Below, in pieces: positions 10,898 to 20,966 of a stretch of DNA of 64,000 bases (its first letter is position 1; every line of letters starts with the position of its first letter). A program made the position numbers and the translations under genes. Origin of the DNA: Thozetella sp. PMI_491 (taxonomy: Eukaryota; Ascomycota; Sordariomycetes; Chaetosphaeriales; Chaetosphaeriaceae); the NCBI GenBank assembly GCA_021432635.1, contig MU270085.1, positions 124,001-188,000 on the forward strand, written 5' to 3'. Under the pieces are notes generated by a model. That model did no database searches. It was not told the origin of the DNA and saw only the letters and a list, made by a program, of their open reading frames with translations.

Positions 10898-11882
10898 ATG
10901 ACTGATGCGAGTGTAAGTAGCTGACCTTTTTCTCTTTCTCCAGCTCTGCCTCGACGGCCAGTCCCTCGACCAGATCCTTGCCCGCCTCGAACTCGAACTT
11001 GCTGCCCACAACTCGGCTCCGAGAAAGCCCGTTGTGTTTCACTGGCCGGCTGCCGAAATCGATGCCCTATTCCTCCGCCTGGAAGCCCTTCCCGCGCGCC
11101 ACACCGACTACGACTACCGATCCGAAACCGTACATATCGATATGACGGGGGAGAGCGAGATGCACTATCTGGTGCAGAGCGGCCTTCGTGCCCTGATGGA
11201 AACCGCCATCGCTGCGTTTCGCGTCACCATCGACGATCCCGAGGTCTGCCGTCGCATGGCCTGCGTTCGAGAGCGTGGAACGGCCGACATCAAACAGCCT
11301 GGCGCCTTCATCTACCAGGCCGACGTCGCGTTCCGCGAGTTTGTGAGGGGTCGCTTGCCCTCGCCTGTCTGCGAGATCTCCTAGACCGAGTCGACCCAAT
11401 ACGCAGAGGAGAAAGCGACCAAGTACATCACCGACACCCACGGCCAGATCGGCGCTGTCTTGCTCGTCGATCTGGGCTTCCCCCACGCCAAGCAGGCTAC
11501 AATTGGCCTGATGGTAGCCGATAGCTCGTTGGCCCGCTGGGTGCAGCGCGGCGACGTCTTTACGACGAGGATCTGGATGAACAGCCCGATGGCCACGTTG
11601 GTCTATACGTCTCGGACTTTCTCCGTGGCAACGATCCGCTCCCCGCTGTCTTCTGCCGCCCCTCGGGCGAGGAATGCGCAGCTGGCATGTCACGGTACGT
11701 CCTAAGCATCCCATCCCATCCGAGCACGACAACAGCTGACCACAGACCCGCCCCTGCAGAGACTCCCAGATCGTGTTGACGTACGAACAGCTCCGAAGCA
11801 TTTTCCTCGATACCCGCGAGCTCCACAGTATCGACGCCCAGGAGGGAGGTGAGGGACGTGATGTGATCGAGTTGGAGGCATA
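10898..11882 (+). pseudogene. Broken gene for a PD-(D/E)XK-like hypothetical protein
   Basis: Coding sequence is evident over most of this span: HWPAAEIDALFLRLEALP, GLRALMETAIAAFRVTIDD, DIKQPGAFIYQADVAFREF, PSPVCEIS, ITDTHGQIGAVLLVDLGF, GLYVSDFLRGNDPLPAVFC and IVLTYEQLRSIFLD. The order of an aspartate in a beta-strand context (ADVAFREF) and a later ExS strand (VCEIS) resembles the PD-(D/E)XK nuclease fold, of the kind seen in Uma2-like families. This is weak evidence for function. About two disruptions break the frame, so it is probably non-functional. The start is uncertain: an ATG at 10898 followed by a perfect-looking but 31-nt intron (10913-10943) gives the best join. The 3' end contains a short tandem duplication of about 45 nt (11839-11925). 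Confidence 0.45.
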
Positions 11883-12004
11883 GGGAGGATGTGAGGAACG
11901 TGGTGTGATCGAGTCGGAGGGTATGCGTCGTAGGGACGCAGTCTATCGTGTAGGGTAGCTGGTCTAGGAGAACTGTATTGTGGTCGTCCCATCACTTCAG
12001 TTTA

Positions 12005-12275
12005 CATACGATCCACACGAGCTATACTGATGGCGCTGGCTATACCATCCACGACGGCCGTACTGAACGTGCTGGCAATACAGAGCGCTCCAGATCTACG
12101 ATCCGCGCTGGCCATACGAGCCACGAGGGCCAATTGATCCATGCGATTCATACGATCTACGCGAGCCATACTGACCACGCTGGCTATATTGACGGCGCTG
12201 GCCATACGATCCTCGAGGGCCAATTGATCCACGTTAGCTATACGGACTGCGCGATCCATACTGACCGTACGCTGC
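12005..12275. repeat. Minisatellite with about 15-nt period
   Basis: Degenerate units of the type cata-cgat-cca-cgcgag / ctata-ctga-tgg-cgctgg repeat along the whole stretch. Both strands are therefore open as repetitive peptides (for example YTDGAG and GHTSHEGQLIH on plus). Two longer sub-blocks containing gggccaattgatccacg recur about 90 nt apart. There is no sign of a real protein. Confidence 0.65.
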
Positions 12276-12741
12276 TGTGCAATCCATAAGGGTTACCTGA
12301 TCTATATAGCGTACACACGAAGCTTGGGTAGATTTAAAAGCCGCGCATGCCTTTATGGGGCTACAGAGGAGAGAGGCTTAATGTAATGGTTTGGCTGTCT
12401 TCAAATGCTGGCGTCGGAATTAGGCCACTTTCTTTGTCAAGCGGCTTGTACGATGCATGGGGGGGGGGGGAGGGTTCTAGAATCTTGCGGCGAGGTAGAT
12501 AGAGCCCTAGACCGCGAACGGACTTAAAGGTCATAACCCCGGCAAGTTTGAGCAATCCCTGAAAGGTATCATCGTGTTCGCGCCAAACTAGCTGTAATAT
12601 CCGGATGGCGAGCCACTGTCGCCTGAAATCATAAAAAGCCTTCGCCTGTTTCTAAATTCTGCCTTGAGCTCGTATCATTGGTAGCTTTGGATTATACACT
12701 TTATCAAGACCCGGCCTCTACTAATAAAACCCACCGGCAAG
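12276..12741. other. Intergenic
   Basis: No gene seen. A G11 homopolymer lies near 12460. The 3' half is the promoter of the aldo-keto reductase. Confidence 0.35.
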
Positions 12742-13823
12742 ATGGCGGTTACTCGGGCCACTTACACTCTTAATTCAGGCTTCAAGATCCCCTCTGTGGG
12801 GTATGGAGCGAGTTACCCACCCCATCTCGTCGACAAGCCGCCGCTAACATAAGAGGTAGGTCTTCCAAACCCCCCCGAGGCAGACCAGCGAGGTGGTCCA
12901 GATAGCCCTCAAAAGCGGCTATCGGCATATCGACAGTGCATACTTTTATCGAAATGAGGCCGGATGCGCCGAGGGAATTTTGAAATCCGGTATCCCTCGC
13001 GAGGAGATTTTTTTCACCACGAAAATTTCTGTCGGTGCGGGAACGTATGAAGATGGAAAAAAATCTATTGAACAATCTCTGAGACAAGTACGAGGGCTAG
13101 GTTACATTGACTTAATGCTTATTCACTCGCCATGGGGCGGTACCAGGGGCCGTCTTGGAGTCTGGAAGGCAATGGTGGAAGCAGTGGAGGCGGGAAATAT
13201 CAAATCTATCGGCGTCTCCAACTACGGAGTGCATGTGAGCATGCTAACCACCCCGTCGCCGGGCCGTGTACGTGCTAACACCATGGCAGCATCTGGAAGA
13301 GTTGGAAAAGTACATCGCGGATACAGATGCCAAGCTCGGGCGCGGGAAAGGGGGGGTCCTTAGCGTCAATCAAATCGAGCTGCACCCTTGGTTGCAACGC
13401 AGAGACATCATCGACTGGTGCCAAAAGCGTGGGGTTCTTGTCCAGGCCTGGGCCCCTTTGGCACAGGCTACTCGGTGGGGAGACAAGATTCTCCAAGATA
13501 TTGTCCGCCGCACCGGAAAGTCCGAGGCCCAAATTCTTCTTCGATGGAGCCTCCAGAAGGTATTCCCTTGCCATCACCAAGCTCGTGTAACCTCGTTTCT
13601 AATGGCTAACTCAATAGGGCTATAACCCACTACCAAAGTCTGTCACGCCTCGGCGTATCAGGGAGAACATCGATATCTTTGACTTTGAGCTATCGCAAGA
13701 GGAAATGGCATCACTGGAGACTGACGAACATGTTGTTCACGGCTGGGAGTAAGTTGTAATACATCTTCAAACCGTAAAAACGTATACTAATCATTACTCA
13801 GTCCTACAACCTCCGGGTTATAG
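12742..13823 (+). CDS. Aldo-keto reductase
   Basis: Model 12742..12828, 12860..13234, 13290..13559, 13618..13748, 13802..13823 gives 294 aa. The AKR signature is clear: GYRHIDSAYFYRNE (catalytic Asp and Tyr), FFTTKIS (Lys) and DLMLIHSPWGG (His) complete the D-Y-K-H tetrad. GVSNYGVHHLEELEKY, NQIELHPWLQ and KSVTPRRIRENIDIF (NADP-binding) follow in order. The last intron (13749-13801) has an ACTAAT branch site and yields the family-typical end VVHGWDPTTSGL. The first junction is doubtful. The only in-frame join uses a 31-nt intron with a GTCGAC donor (12829-12859), and exon 1 may have suffered a small indel. Role: NADPH-dependent carbonyl reduction, substrate unknown. Confidence 0.8.
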
Positions 13824-14786
13824 AGAACCTAATATATTTAGATTTAGTGTGGTTCCCTAGAGCGGCAACAGGGGGACTGCAGTTCGGCCACGAGCAGGCA
13901 GTAATTAGAAATATTGAGAGCTGGCACTTAGGTTGTAGCAAGATTGATCCTTGAGGAGTCATTAGTCTAGAGGTCCCCAAGGCTCTTATTTATACAAGGT
14001 AGTAGGAGGGGCACCCTAAATTTTGTACGTGGAAGGACCCAGGACCCAGGACCCAGGACCCAGGATTCATCACCTTGGTCAATATACATGTAAAAAGCCG
14101 CAGGTTGTTGCCGACATTATCCAACGACAGTCATTCACCTGGTTCCCTTTGGTCCCAGTCACTCTCTCCCCCGTTCTGGTAAACACGTTTTTCTTCTTCT
14201 TCTTCTTCCTTGCAGTAAAAGGCTAAATGGGTGTCACAAAAATTTTAGATCACTTTTTTAAGCAGCTGCTTCTGCCTGCTGGCATCCGACAAGGCAACCA
14301 CGACTCCGCCACACAAGATCCGGTGCCGCCACTCATCGCAGCCCAACTTGCCAGCGCAACCTGATACAACAAGAGTCTCGCCAACAACTCCAACCTAGGC
14401 CTTCTACACTGTACTGCGTCCACGAGAAGCATTTGCATGCCCGACGCTCTCTTTTCTCACACGAAACACCACGACACATCCTACGCCTTAGGAACAGCCC
14501 GAGGCCGTTCCAGCCACGTCGTCCGCAGGCGGGAGAATTCGCATGCCAATAATTCGTGACCCTTGCACTGGGTGCCGCGCTGAGGGCGGAACGATTGACC
14601 GAAGCCATGCCTGCAGACAATTTGCAGCAGAACCAGTCCAACCGGTGCGATGAGGAGTGGACGTCGGCTCCCCAGAAGACGCTAGCATTCGATTATGCTT
14701 TCCTGAGGACGGCCGACCCGCCCCGGCCGAATGCAATCAGGTCGAGTGGGGTCCGCGAGCGCAAGCGTGCGTCTTCTGCGCCACCG
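13824..14786. other. Intergenic with a short 7-nt tandem repeat
   Basis: No gene recognised. At about 14034-14066 the heptamer GGACCCA is repeated four times. A (ttc)n tract lies near 14195. The frame upstream of 14787 is open and includes other Met codons, but homology to HET proteins begins only after 14787. Confidence 0.35.
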
Positions 14787-17511
14787 ATGCCCTTCGCTCT
14801 GTCTGCATATTGTTATTCTCCTTTACCAGATGGCTTTATCCGCTTGCTTCGAGTGATGCCGCATCGAGACGAACATGCCCCGATACAATGCCAGCTCTTC
14901 GAATACCCTTTCCTCGACTCGGGGGAAGGACCTGATCTTTACGACGCTTTATCTTATGTATGGGGCTCTCGTGAAAACCCTCAGCATGTGTTCACAGATG
15001 AGGGTTACCTGCGCGTCACGAACAGTCTTTACGCGGCACTATTACATCTTCGAGATCGCTCTCTTGGACGAATCATATGGATCGATGCTATTTGTATAAA
15101 TCAAGAGAATAAGGGAGAAAAAGGGGAGCAGATTCTGCGCATGGCTGAGATCTATAGTAGAGCAAGTCGTGTAATTGTTTGGCTGGGCGAGGCGAAAAAT
15201 AATAGCGATCAGGCGCTTGAAGATATACGCCTTGCTGCAGACGCCGATTTCCCGGTCAACACACTGAACAAGCAAGCAATCCTCACACTACTCCAGCGGC
15301 CATGGTTTGAACGCATATGGGTACGGGAGTAAACACTTGAACAGTATTGATACATATTACTAATAAGATTGATCCAGGTTTTGCAGGAAGTTGCCGCCGC
15401 TCGAAGTATCCTAATCAAGTGTGGATTAACGGAGATTGATGGATACGCCTTCTGCAAGGGTCTAAACTCGGGTTCGCTTGACCTGCTTGGCAAAGCTACC
15501 CCGGATTTGCGAAATCTGATCCACACGATAACCTACCTCATTGAAAGAGCGACATTCCGGCGTAAGAAAATATCAAGGTCATCAACTACATTCTCGCTAC
15601 ATATACGACCTTTAGGCGAGCTGATCGACATGTACCATACGCGCGAGGCAACCGAGCGCCACGACAAAGTATTTGCCTTGCTTAGCATGTCCTCGGACGA
15701 TCCGACTTCAGCTGGCATAAGACCTGAATACGATCTCAAATGGGGAAAGCTTATGAAGAGGCTTGTCAGCTTCATTCTCAGTGGTCACATTTCTGTTGAT
15801 ACCTGGAACGAAGGAAGGTCCCCCAGTGATCGTGTCTCTATTGATACCTGGGACGAGAGGGCGACAGCAGTTATTAAGAGCAAGGGTTGCGTGCTTGGCA
15901 GAGTAGAGGTAAAAGATGTCAACAATGAGTCTGGTGGCGGACAAAACATACAAGCCACCATCAGAACATCACCTGGAGGTAGACTAAGTGGGAGCACTCC
16001 ATGGCGTCTGCATATCTCGGCCAAATCCGTCCAAGACGGTGACTTGATTTGTCTCTTGCAAGGAGCCTTGAAGCCCATGATCATTCGATTACAGGAGGAT
16101 CACTTTACAATTGTCCTGATCACAGCCGAACCTCCGAAGAGTGTGCACATCGGGAATGGGGACGTCGAGTGGACAAAATTTGCACAATCAGCATCTTTCA
16201 TTCGAGATTTTATGCTTGTTTGGGACTGGAAAACATTCGTTAAGAATGGACACAATCCTGATCAACACGATGCGTGGTTGTCGCAACTTGCAAAGACGAA
16301 ATTGGAAAATGATATGGAAACCTCTGTCCGAACATGGAATACTGCGCAGATATTGGAAGATGCAGCAGCACACAGTGAAGCAGGAGAGAGGAGACAGAAG
16401 GCAGCAGAGTCTTTTCAGGTAGTGGTTAAAAAAAAGCACACGCATTCTCTAGAATGCCAATGCAGCCAAGTCCCGCTATTGTGGGCAGCAGAGAATGGAG
16501 ATGATGCGGTAATAGACATGCTGCTCGCTACAGGCAAGGCTGATATCGACGCGATCGATGGACACGTCCGGACGCCGCTGTCATGGGCCGCCGAGGGAGG
16601 GCACAAGGCCGTTGTCAAGCTGCTACTCACTACAGGCAAGGCCGATATCGACGCAAGAGATAGAAGTGACCGGACGCCGCTGTCATGGGCCGCCGGGGGA
16701 GGGCACGAGGCCGTTGTCAAGCTACTGCTCGCTACAGGCAAGGCCGATATTGACGCGATAGATGNNNNNNNNNNNNNNNNNNNNNNNNNNNNNNNNNNNN
16801 NNNNNNNNNNNNNNNNNNNNNNNNNNNNNNNNNNNNNNNNNNNNNNNNNNNNNNNNNNNNNNNNNNNNNNNNNNNNNNNNNNNNNNNNNNNNNNNNNNNN
16901 NNNNNNNNNNNNNNNNNNNNNNNNNNNNNNNNNNNNNNNNNNNNNNNNNNNNNNNNNNNNNNNNNNNNNNNNNNNNNNNNNNNNNNNNNNNNNNNNNNNN
17001 NNNNNNNNNNNNNNNNNNNNNNNNNNNNNNNNNNNNNNNNNNNNNNNNNNNNNNNNNNNNNNNNNNNNNNNNNNNNNNNNNNNNNNNNNNNNNNNNNNNN
17101 NNNNNNNNNNNNNNNNNNNNNNNNNNNNNNNNNNNNNNNNNNNNNNNNNNNNNNNNNNNNNNNNNNNNNNNNNNCCGGACGCCGCTGTCGTGGGCCGCCG
17201 GGGGAGGGCATGAGGCCGTCGTCAAGCTGCTGCTTGCTACAGGCAAAGCCGATATCGACGCAAGAGATAGATATGGCCGGACGCCGCTGTCGCGGGCCGC
17301 CAAGGGAGGGCATGAGGCCGTTGTCAAGCTACTGCTCGCTACAGGCAAGGCCGATATTAATGCGATAGATGTATATGGCCGGAGGCCGCTGTCGCGGGCC
17401 GCCGAGGGAGGGCACGAAGCCGTCGTCAAGCTACTGGAATCACACAGGCCTCAATTTTCGTCAACTATATATATAGCCTCAACCAACACCCCACCAACCA
17501 CCCGCTCTTAG
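14787..17511 (+). CDS. HET-domain protein with C-terminal ankyrin repeats (interrupted by assembly gap)
   Basis: Exon 1 is 14787..15320 and exon 2 is 15378..17511, containing the gap at 16765-17174. The intron (57 nt) has the branch site TACTAAT and joins RIW to VLQEV in frame. The HET domain fills about residues 35-220: YDALSYVWGS, IIWIDAICINQ, RMAEIYSRASRVIVWLG, PWFERIWVLQE. After a middle region (DKVFALLSMSSDDP) the C-terminus carries 34-residue ankyrin units (RTPLSWAAEGGHKAVVKLLL). HET proteins trigger vegetative incompatibility and cell death in moulds, and the repeats are the usual recognition part. The frames on the two sides of the gap differ as assembled. A whole number of 102-nt units plus 7 nt would reconcile them. 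Upstream Met codons are possible; 14787 was chosen because it directly precedes the conserved part. Confidence 0.85.
16467..17481 (+). repeat. Near-identical 102-nt ankyrin repeat array
   Basis: Units beginning with the codon CGG before ACG/AGG CCG start at 16569 and 16671, and after the gap at 17176, 17278 and 17380, each exactly 102 nt apart. A more diverged unit lies at about 16467. The units differ mainly at the last five residues (DGHV, DRSD, DRYG, DVYG) and at one W/R position. The DNA is otherwise almost identical, pointing to recent amplification or gene conversion. Confidence 0.85.
16765..17174. other. Assembly gap (410 N)
   Basis: Run of N inside the ankyrin array. The bases just before and after fit a missing 7 nt plus a multiple of 102 nt. 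Four units would be 415 nt, close to the estimated gap. Confidence 0.95.
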
Positions 17512-18888
17512 GTTTTAGTTATATATCTTACTATCCATAACAACAGAATCTAATGGAAACCGCTTAGTCAAGGAGATGGTCGTAGAAAGTTGGAGGCATT
17601 TATTAGTAATTCAAGTCGATTAGTTGACTTATCATGTTTAGTCCCATTTTGCCATTAAAATCTCGCCCACACACAATCGCCAAGCACCACGGGTGGTATC
17701 TTAGGATATTATCAGGAAGTACTATAACAAATTTGTTTACAACATCGTGTGCATTTTCAGGTGTCCTGTCCCGACTCGGCGTCCGTCTTGGGCCAGTCAC
17801 AATCCCGTTATGGGAGAGATGAGGGCGTTAGAAACACGGTGAGTAGGAGGTATGGGACTGGTTGGTTGGAGCAAATTCGATCGATTTTATACGCAATGTA
17901 TATTCAATAGCTCCGTGACGAAGATGCCACGGCCAAGCAGAGGTTGATAGTGTAGCGGGCAAGGCGGTCTAGCCCGGCCTGCGACTCACAGTCGGTCATG
18001 GACGCTAGCAAACCTGAGCACGTCTAGCTTTTTCTATCTCTAAGAGTGTAAGAGGTCTTGGAAGGGCAGGGTTATGGCTTATGATGCGGTAAGATACGGA
18101 CGGGAGCTACTCGTCCTCAGGCTGGGACGCGATGGTCTGGTTGTCGTCATCCAGGTGCCGAATGGAGATGGAAGGCGACTATGTATAAAACTGACAGCTG
18201 GATTGAAGCCCCAACAGCACCATACATGGGTATCTGGCCGTAAAATTAGCAAGGTAAAGGGACCCCAGATGGAAGCCTGTTGAAATCCGTAGACTCCGAG
18301 GCCCCGTAGCCACCCTTTGAAGTCAGCGACAAGGACGGAGGCAAAGGAGGCAATTCATTCTAGACAGAATCTCTGGACGGCGCGCTCGGCACACGAGGCT
18401 TTTAAGACTTTTAGCTTGGTCTCAAACCCATCAGAGTTCCAATCAAAATACGCTGTGCGACATCTAGCTGCGGCACCATGATCGTGACTGACACGAAAGC
18501 GCTGGTTCTGGCGGTGGTGGAAGAGGGAGGAAGAAGAACGGAAGGATAGATTAGCTTTGGGACAGCTAGTTCTGCCTTTGTTAGGGGTTGACCCCGTATC
18601 GATCCTATGCTTCACCAGACGATAAGGTGCATTGTCGAGATAAGTCTACCGCTATTTATGGAAATATAACGAGGAAGAAGAAGGAAGGGTGAAAAAACAA
18701 GGGACTTTGGAAGCAGAAAGCCACCCGACTTCGAAATTTAGCTTTCAATATCAGTGCTAATTCTAGTATCCCATTGATGCCGTGCCTAGCACTGCCTATT
18801 GCCAATTCGACGTAATATATTCTCCCCATTACCGAGAGAAATCTCTCGCTTTACACGTGCTGCGCCCTACCTATTCCTGAATTTCGTC
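17512..18888. other. Intergenic, no recognised gene
   Basis: Several short frames (for example 18074-18283) match no family I know. The region looks like decayed sequence with alternating AT-rich and GC-rich stretches. Confidence 0.3.
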
Positions 18889-20575
18889 CGCAATGGCAAA
18901 TCTCAAGAAGTATGGATCCGTACAATGTCACATGGCTAATATATCACGTGCATATGTCCCATACGTTTTGGCTTTTTCGCCTGAAAACGTGGTTGCGGGT
19001 AGAAACGCTTGGACCCTTTTCTTCTACCCTCACTGACCTGTTACCTTGATCTTAAGAAGCCCTTGGTCGAGGGACCTGGGACTCCAGAAAACGATATGCG
19101 GAGATCCAGCACTGTTCAACAAGATTGCCGATCGGATCAGGGTTGACCTCCAAGACGACTCAACTATCCACATGACTTTTTCCCTAGAAGCCAGGACTTC
19201 GAGGCTGAAGGACAACATGAATCCCGGGAGGAGATGGTTTTGCATTGGGTGGAGCCTTTTGACGAGGAGATACCGCAAAAGCATAAAGCCAGCATTCCGA
19301 CGCTGATGTTCCGCGCGGTATGGCACCGCGGGCCTCGTCGGATGACTTCAGCAAAACGAAAGGTGTCTCTCAATCTAGTTCAACCATGGTATACCCCGAG
19401 GCCTTTGAAGGTAGAAAATTCCAACGTTGGCGATATGTCCCCTACTTTGAAGGCCAAGAAGAAGAGATAAAGCGAGACCACAGTACTTTCGGGACGCGAA
19501 AGCCAAGGTAGACCAGGACAACATCACCATCAAAGCGCCACGAATTGGCCCAATCGACGCCGTCGAACTTCTTAGACGCACTGCCTAATGTCAAGAAGCA
19601 TGATAGCAGACGCTACCCCGAGGCAGGGCAGATGGAAGGAAGCCTTGCTCGAACGTTACAAAGTTATATTCGTTCGGAACTCTGGCACGTCCTTTTCAAA
19701 GACGATATTACACGGGACGAGTAAGTTCTTCGGCGTCTAAATATAGTGTCAAGTGTTTGAGTATGCTAAAATAAAGATGATTTAGCTTGATCACGATAGG
19801 TGCCGATGAGACTTGCCACCAACCCGTGTTTATTTCCACATTCTCTGGCACCCTGGCATGGTAGAGAATGAGCTTTACGGCTACTGCTGCCAGGCTGAGG
19901 ATTCGCACGAAAGGGTCGAGATGCAACAAAACAGCCCCATATACCGTCTTACACACCCTTCTCTTCATCATTATGTATGGGATTCACGTCCCGATATACG
20001 GTCGGCCTCGATCGTGTTGGCATGCGCCCAAGGTGTTATGTCGATAATACACAACCTGCTGGAGTTCTGGGGATGTATAATTTTCCAGAGCTTCCCGGCT
20101 TCTGAGCGGGCCAAATATCTCCCTACTCATGGAATTCTCCCGCATCTGTCGTGGACTCAATCTTGCGAATCCCTTGTGGCAAGGCTTTGCCCCAGACCCA
20201 CAGCCCGCCTTTCAGGACAAGAAGCAGCAGTTTACTCTCTTGATCAGAAATGCGAGATGCCCAGAGGAGAAGGACTACTATATGTCATTGTCTCGCGAGT
20301 TCACAAACCTCAAGGCCTCTAGTGACGAGAAACTTCGCTCGTTCTACCTCAAAGTAAATTTGCAAAGCCGAATCTCCGCCGCGGATACGAAATCACAGAG
20401 AACCTTGACGAGCTCCATAAACGGATGTATGAAGTATGCGAATAAAGGCAGCTCTGGGGCAATTTACGTCACATTTGGGTCTCTGTTATTAGTTATACGA
20501 ATCAACAAGGAATACCTAAGCTTGCAAGAGGGGAAGGATGATACTTGCAGGGTCGCCTTGCATTGTACCGTGTGA
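18889..20575 (+). pseudogene. Possible remnant of an unrecognised gene
   Basis: Protein-like segments appear in shifting frames: DPALFNKIADRIRVDLQDD, MVLHWVEPFDEEIPQKHKAS, GRKFQRWRYVPYFEGQEEE, KKHDSRRYPEAGQMEGSLA, and at 20129-20575 a 148-codon frame with RNARCPEEKDYYMSLSREF. Intron-like signals are present but I could not join the pieces into one continuous protein. It may be a degraded gene or a multi-exon gene I cannot resolve. No family recognised. Confidence 0.25.
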
Positions 20576-20966
20576 CGTGACCCGTCACCATGCCCCACTT
20601 ATCTGCATCTTCGGAAGGGTCGGCTAATCATTCACTGATTGGTCGTTTTCGTCCTCCTCAACTCCCGTGTCCCTCGCCCGCTTCATTCGGGCCATCATTT
20701 GCCCCTCGTTTCCCCACACATCCGTGCAAACCAAAGCTGTAGCGTCGGGGCGTTTCCATCTCACCCCACACGAAGACTCTCCGTGGCCAAATTCCGCCGT
20801 AGGGGTCGGGTCGGTTTCGCTCGATCTTCGCCTCCCATCTCAGCTGCCACGCCCGCCCAAGACGGCCCACGTCCATGTAAAATACTCCAGTGGAGCATCT
20901 CGTGAAAGTTCAACCGCTGCGTCTGCCCGTTCTGGAGCCCAGAGCAGACAGGAAGGGCGGGTCAGA

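Noticed and set aside
11978-12289. Repetitive reading frame as a protein gene
   Set aside because: Period 15 leaves frames open on both strands, as expected for a minisatellite. There is no start context or family similarity.
14034-14066. GGACCCA heptamer repeat as possible telomere-like sequence
   Set aside because: Only four units, and the motif is not the fungal TTAGGG telomere type. It is a simple local repeat.
18300-18620. Remnant of a retroelement
   Set aside because: No reverse-transcriptase, integrase or terminal-repeat signal could be recognised. The stretch is left as unassigned.
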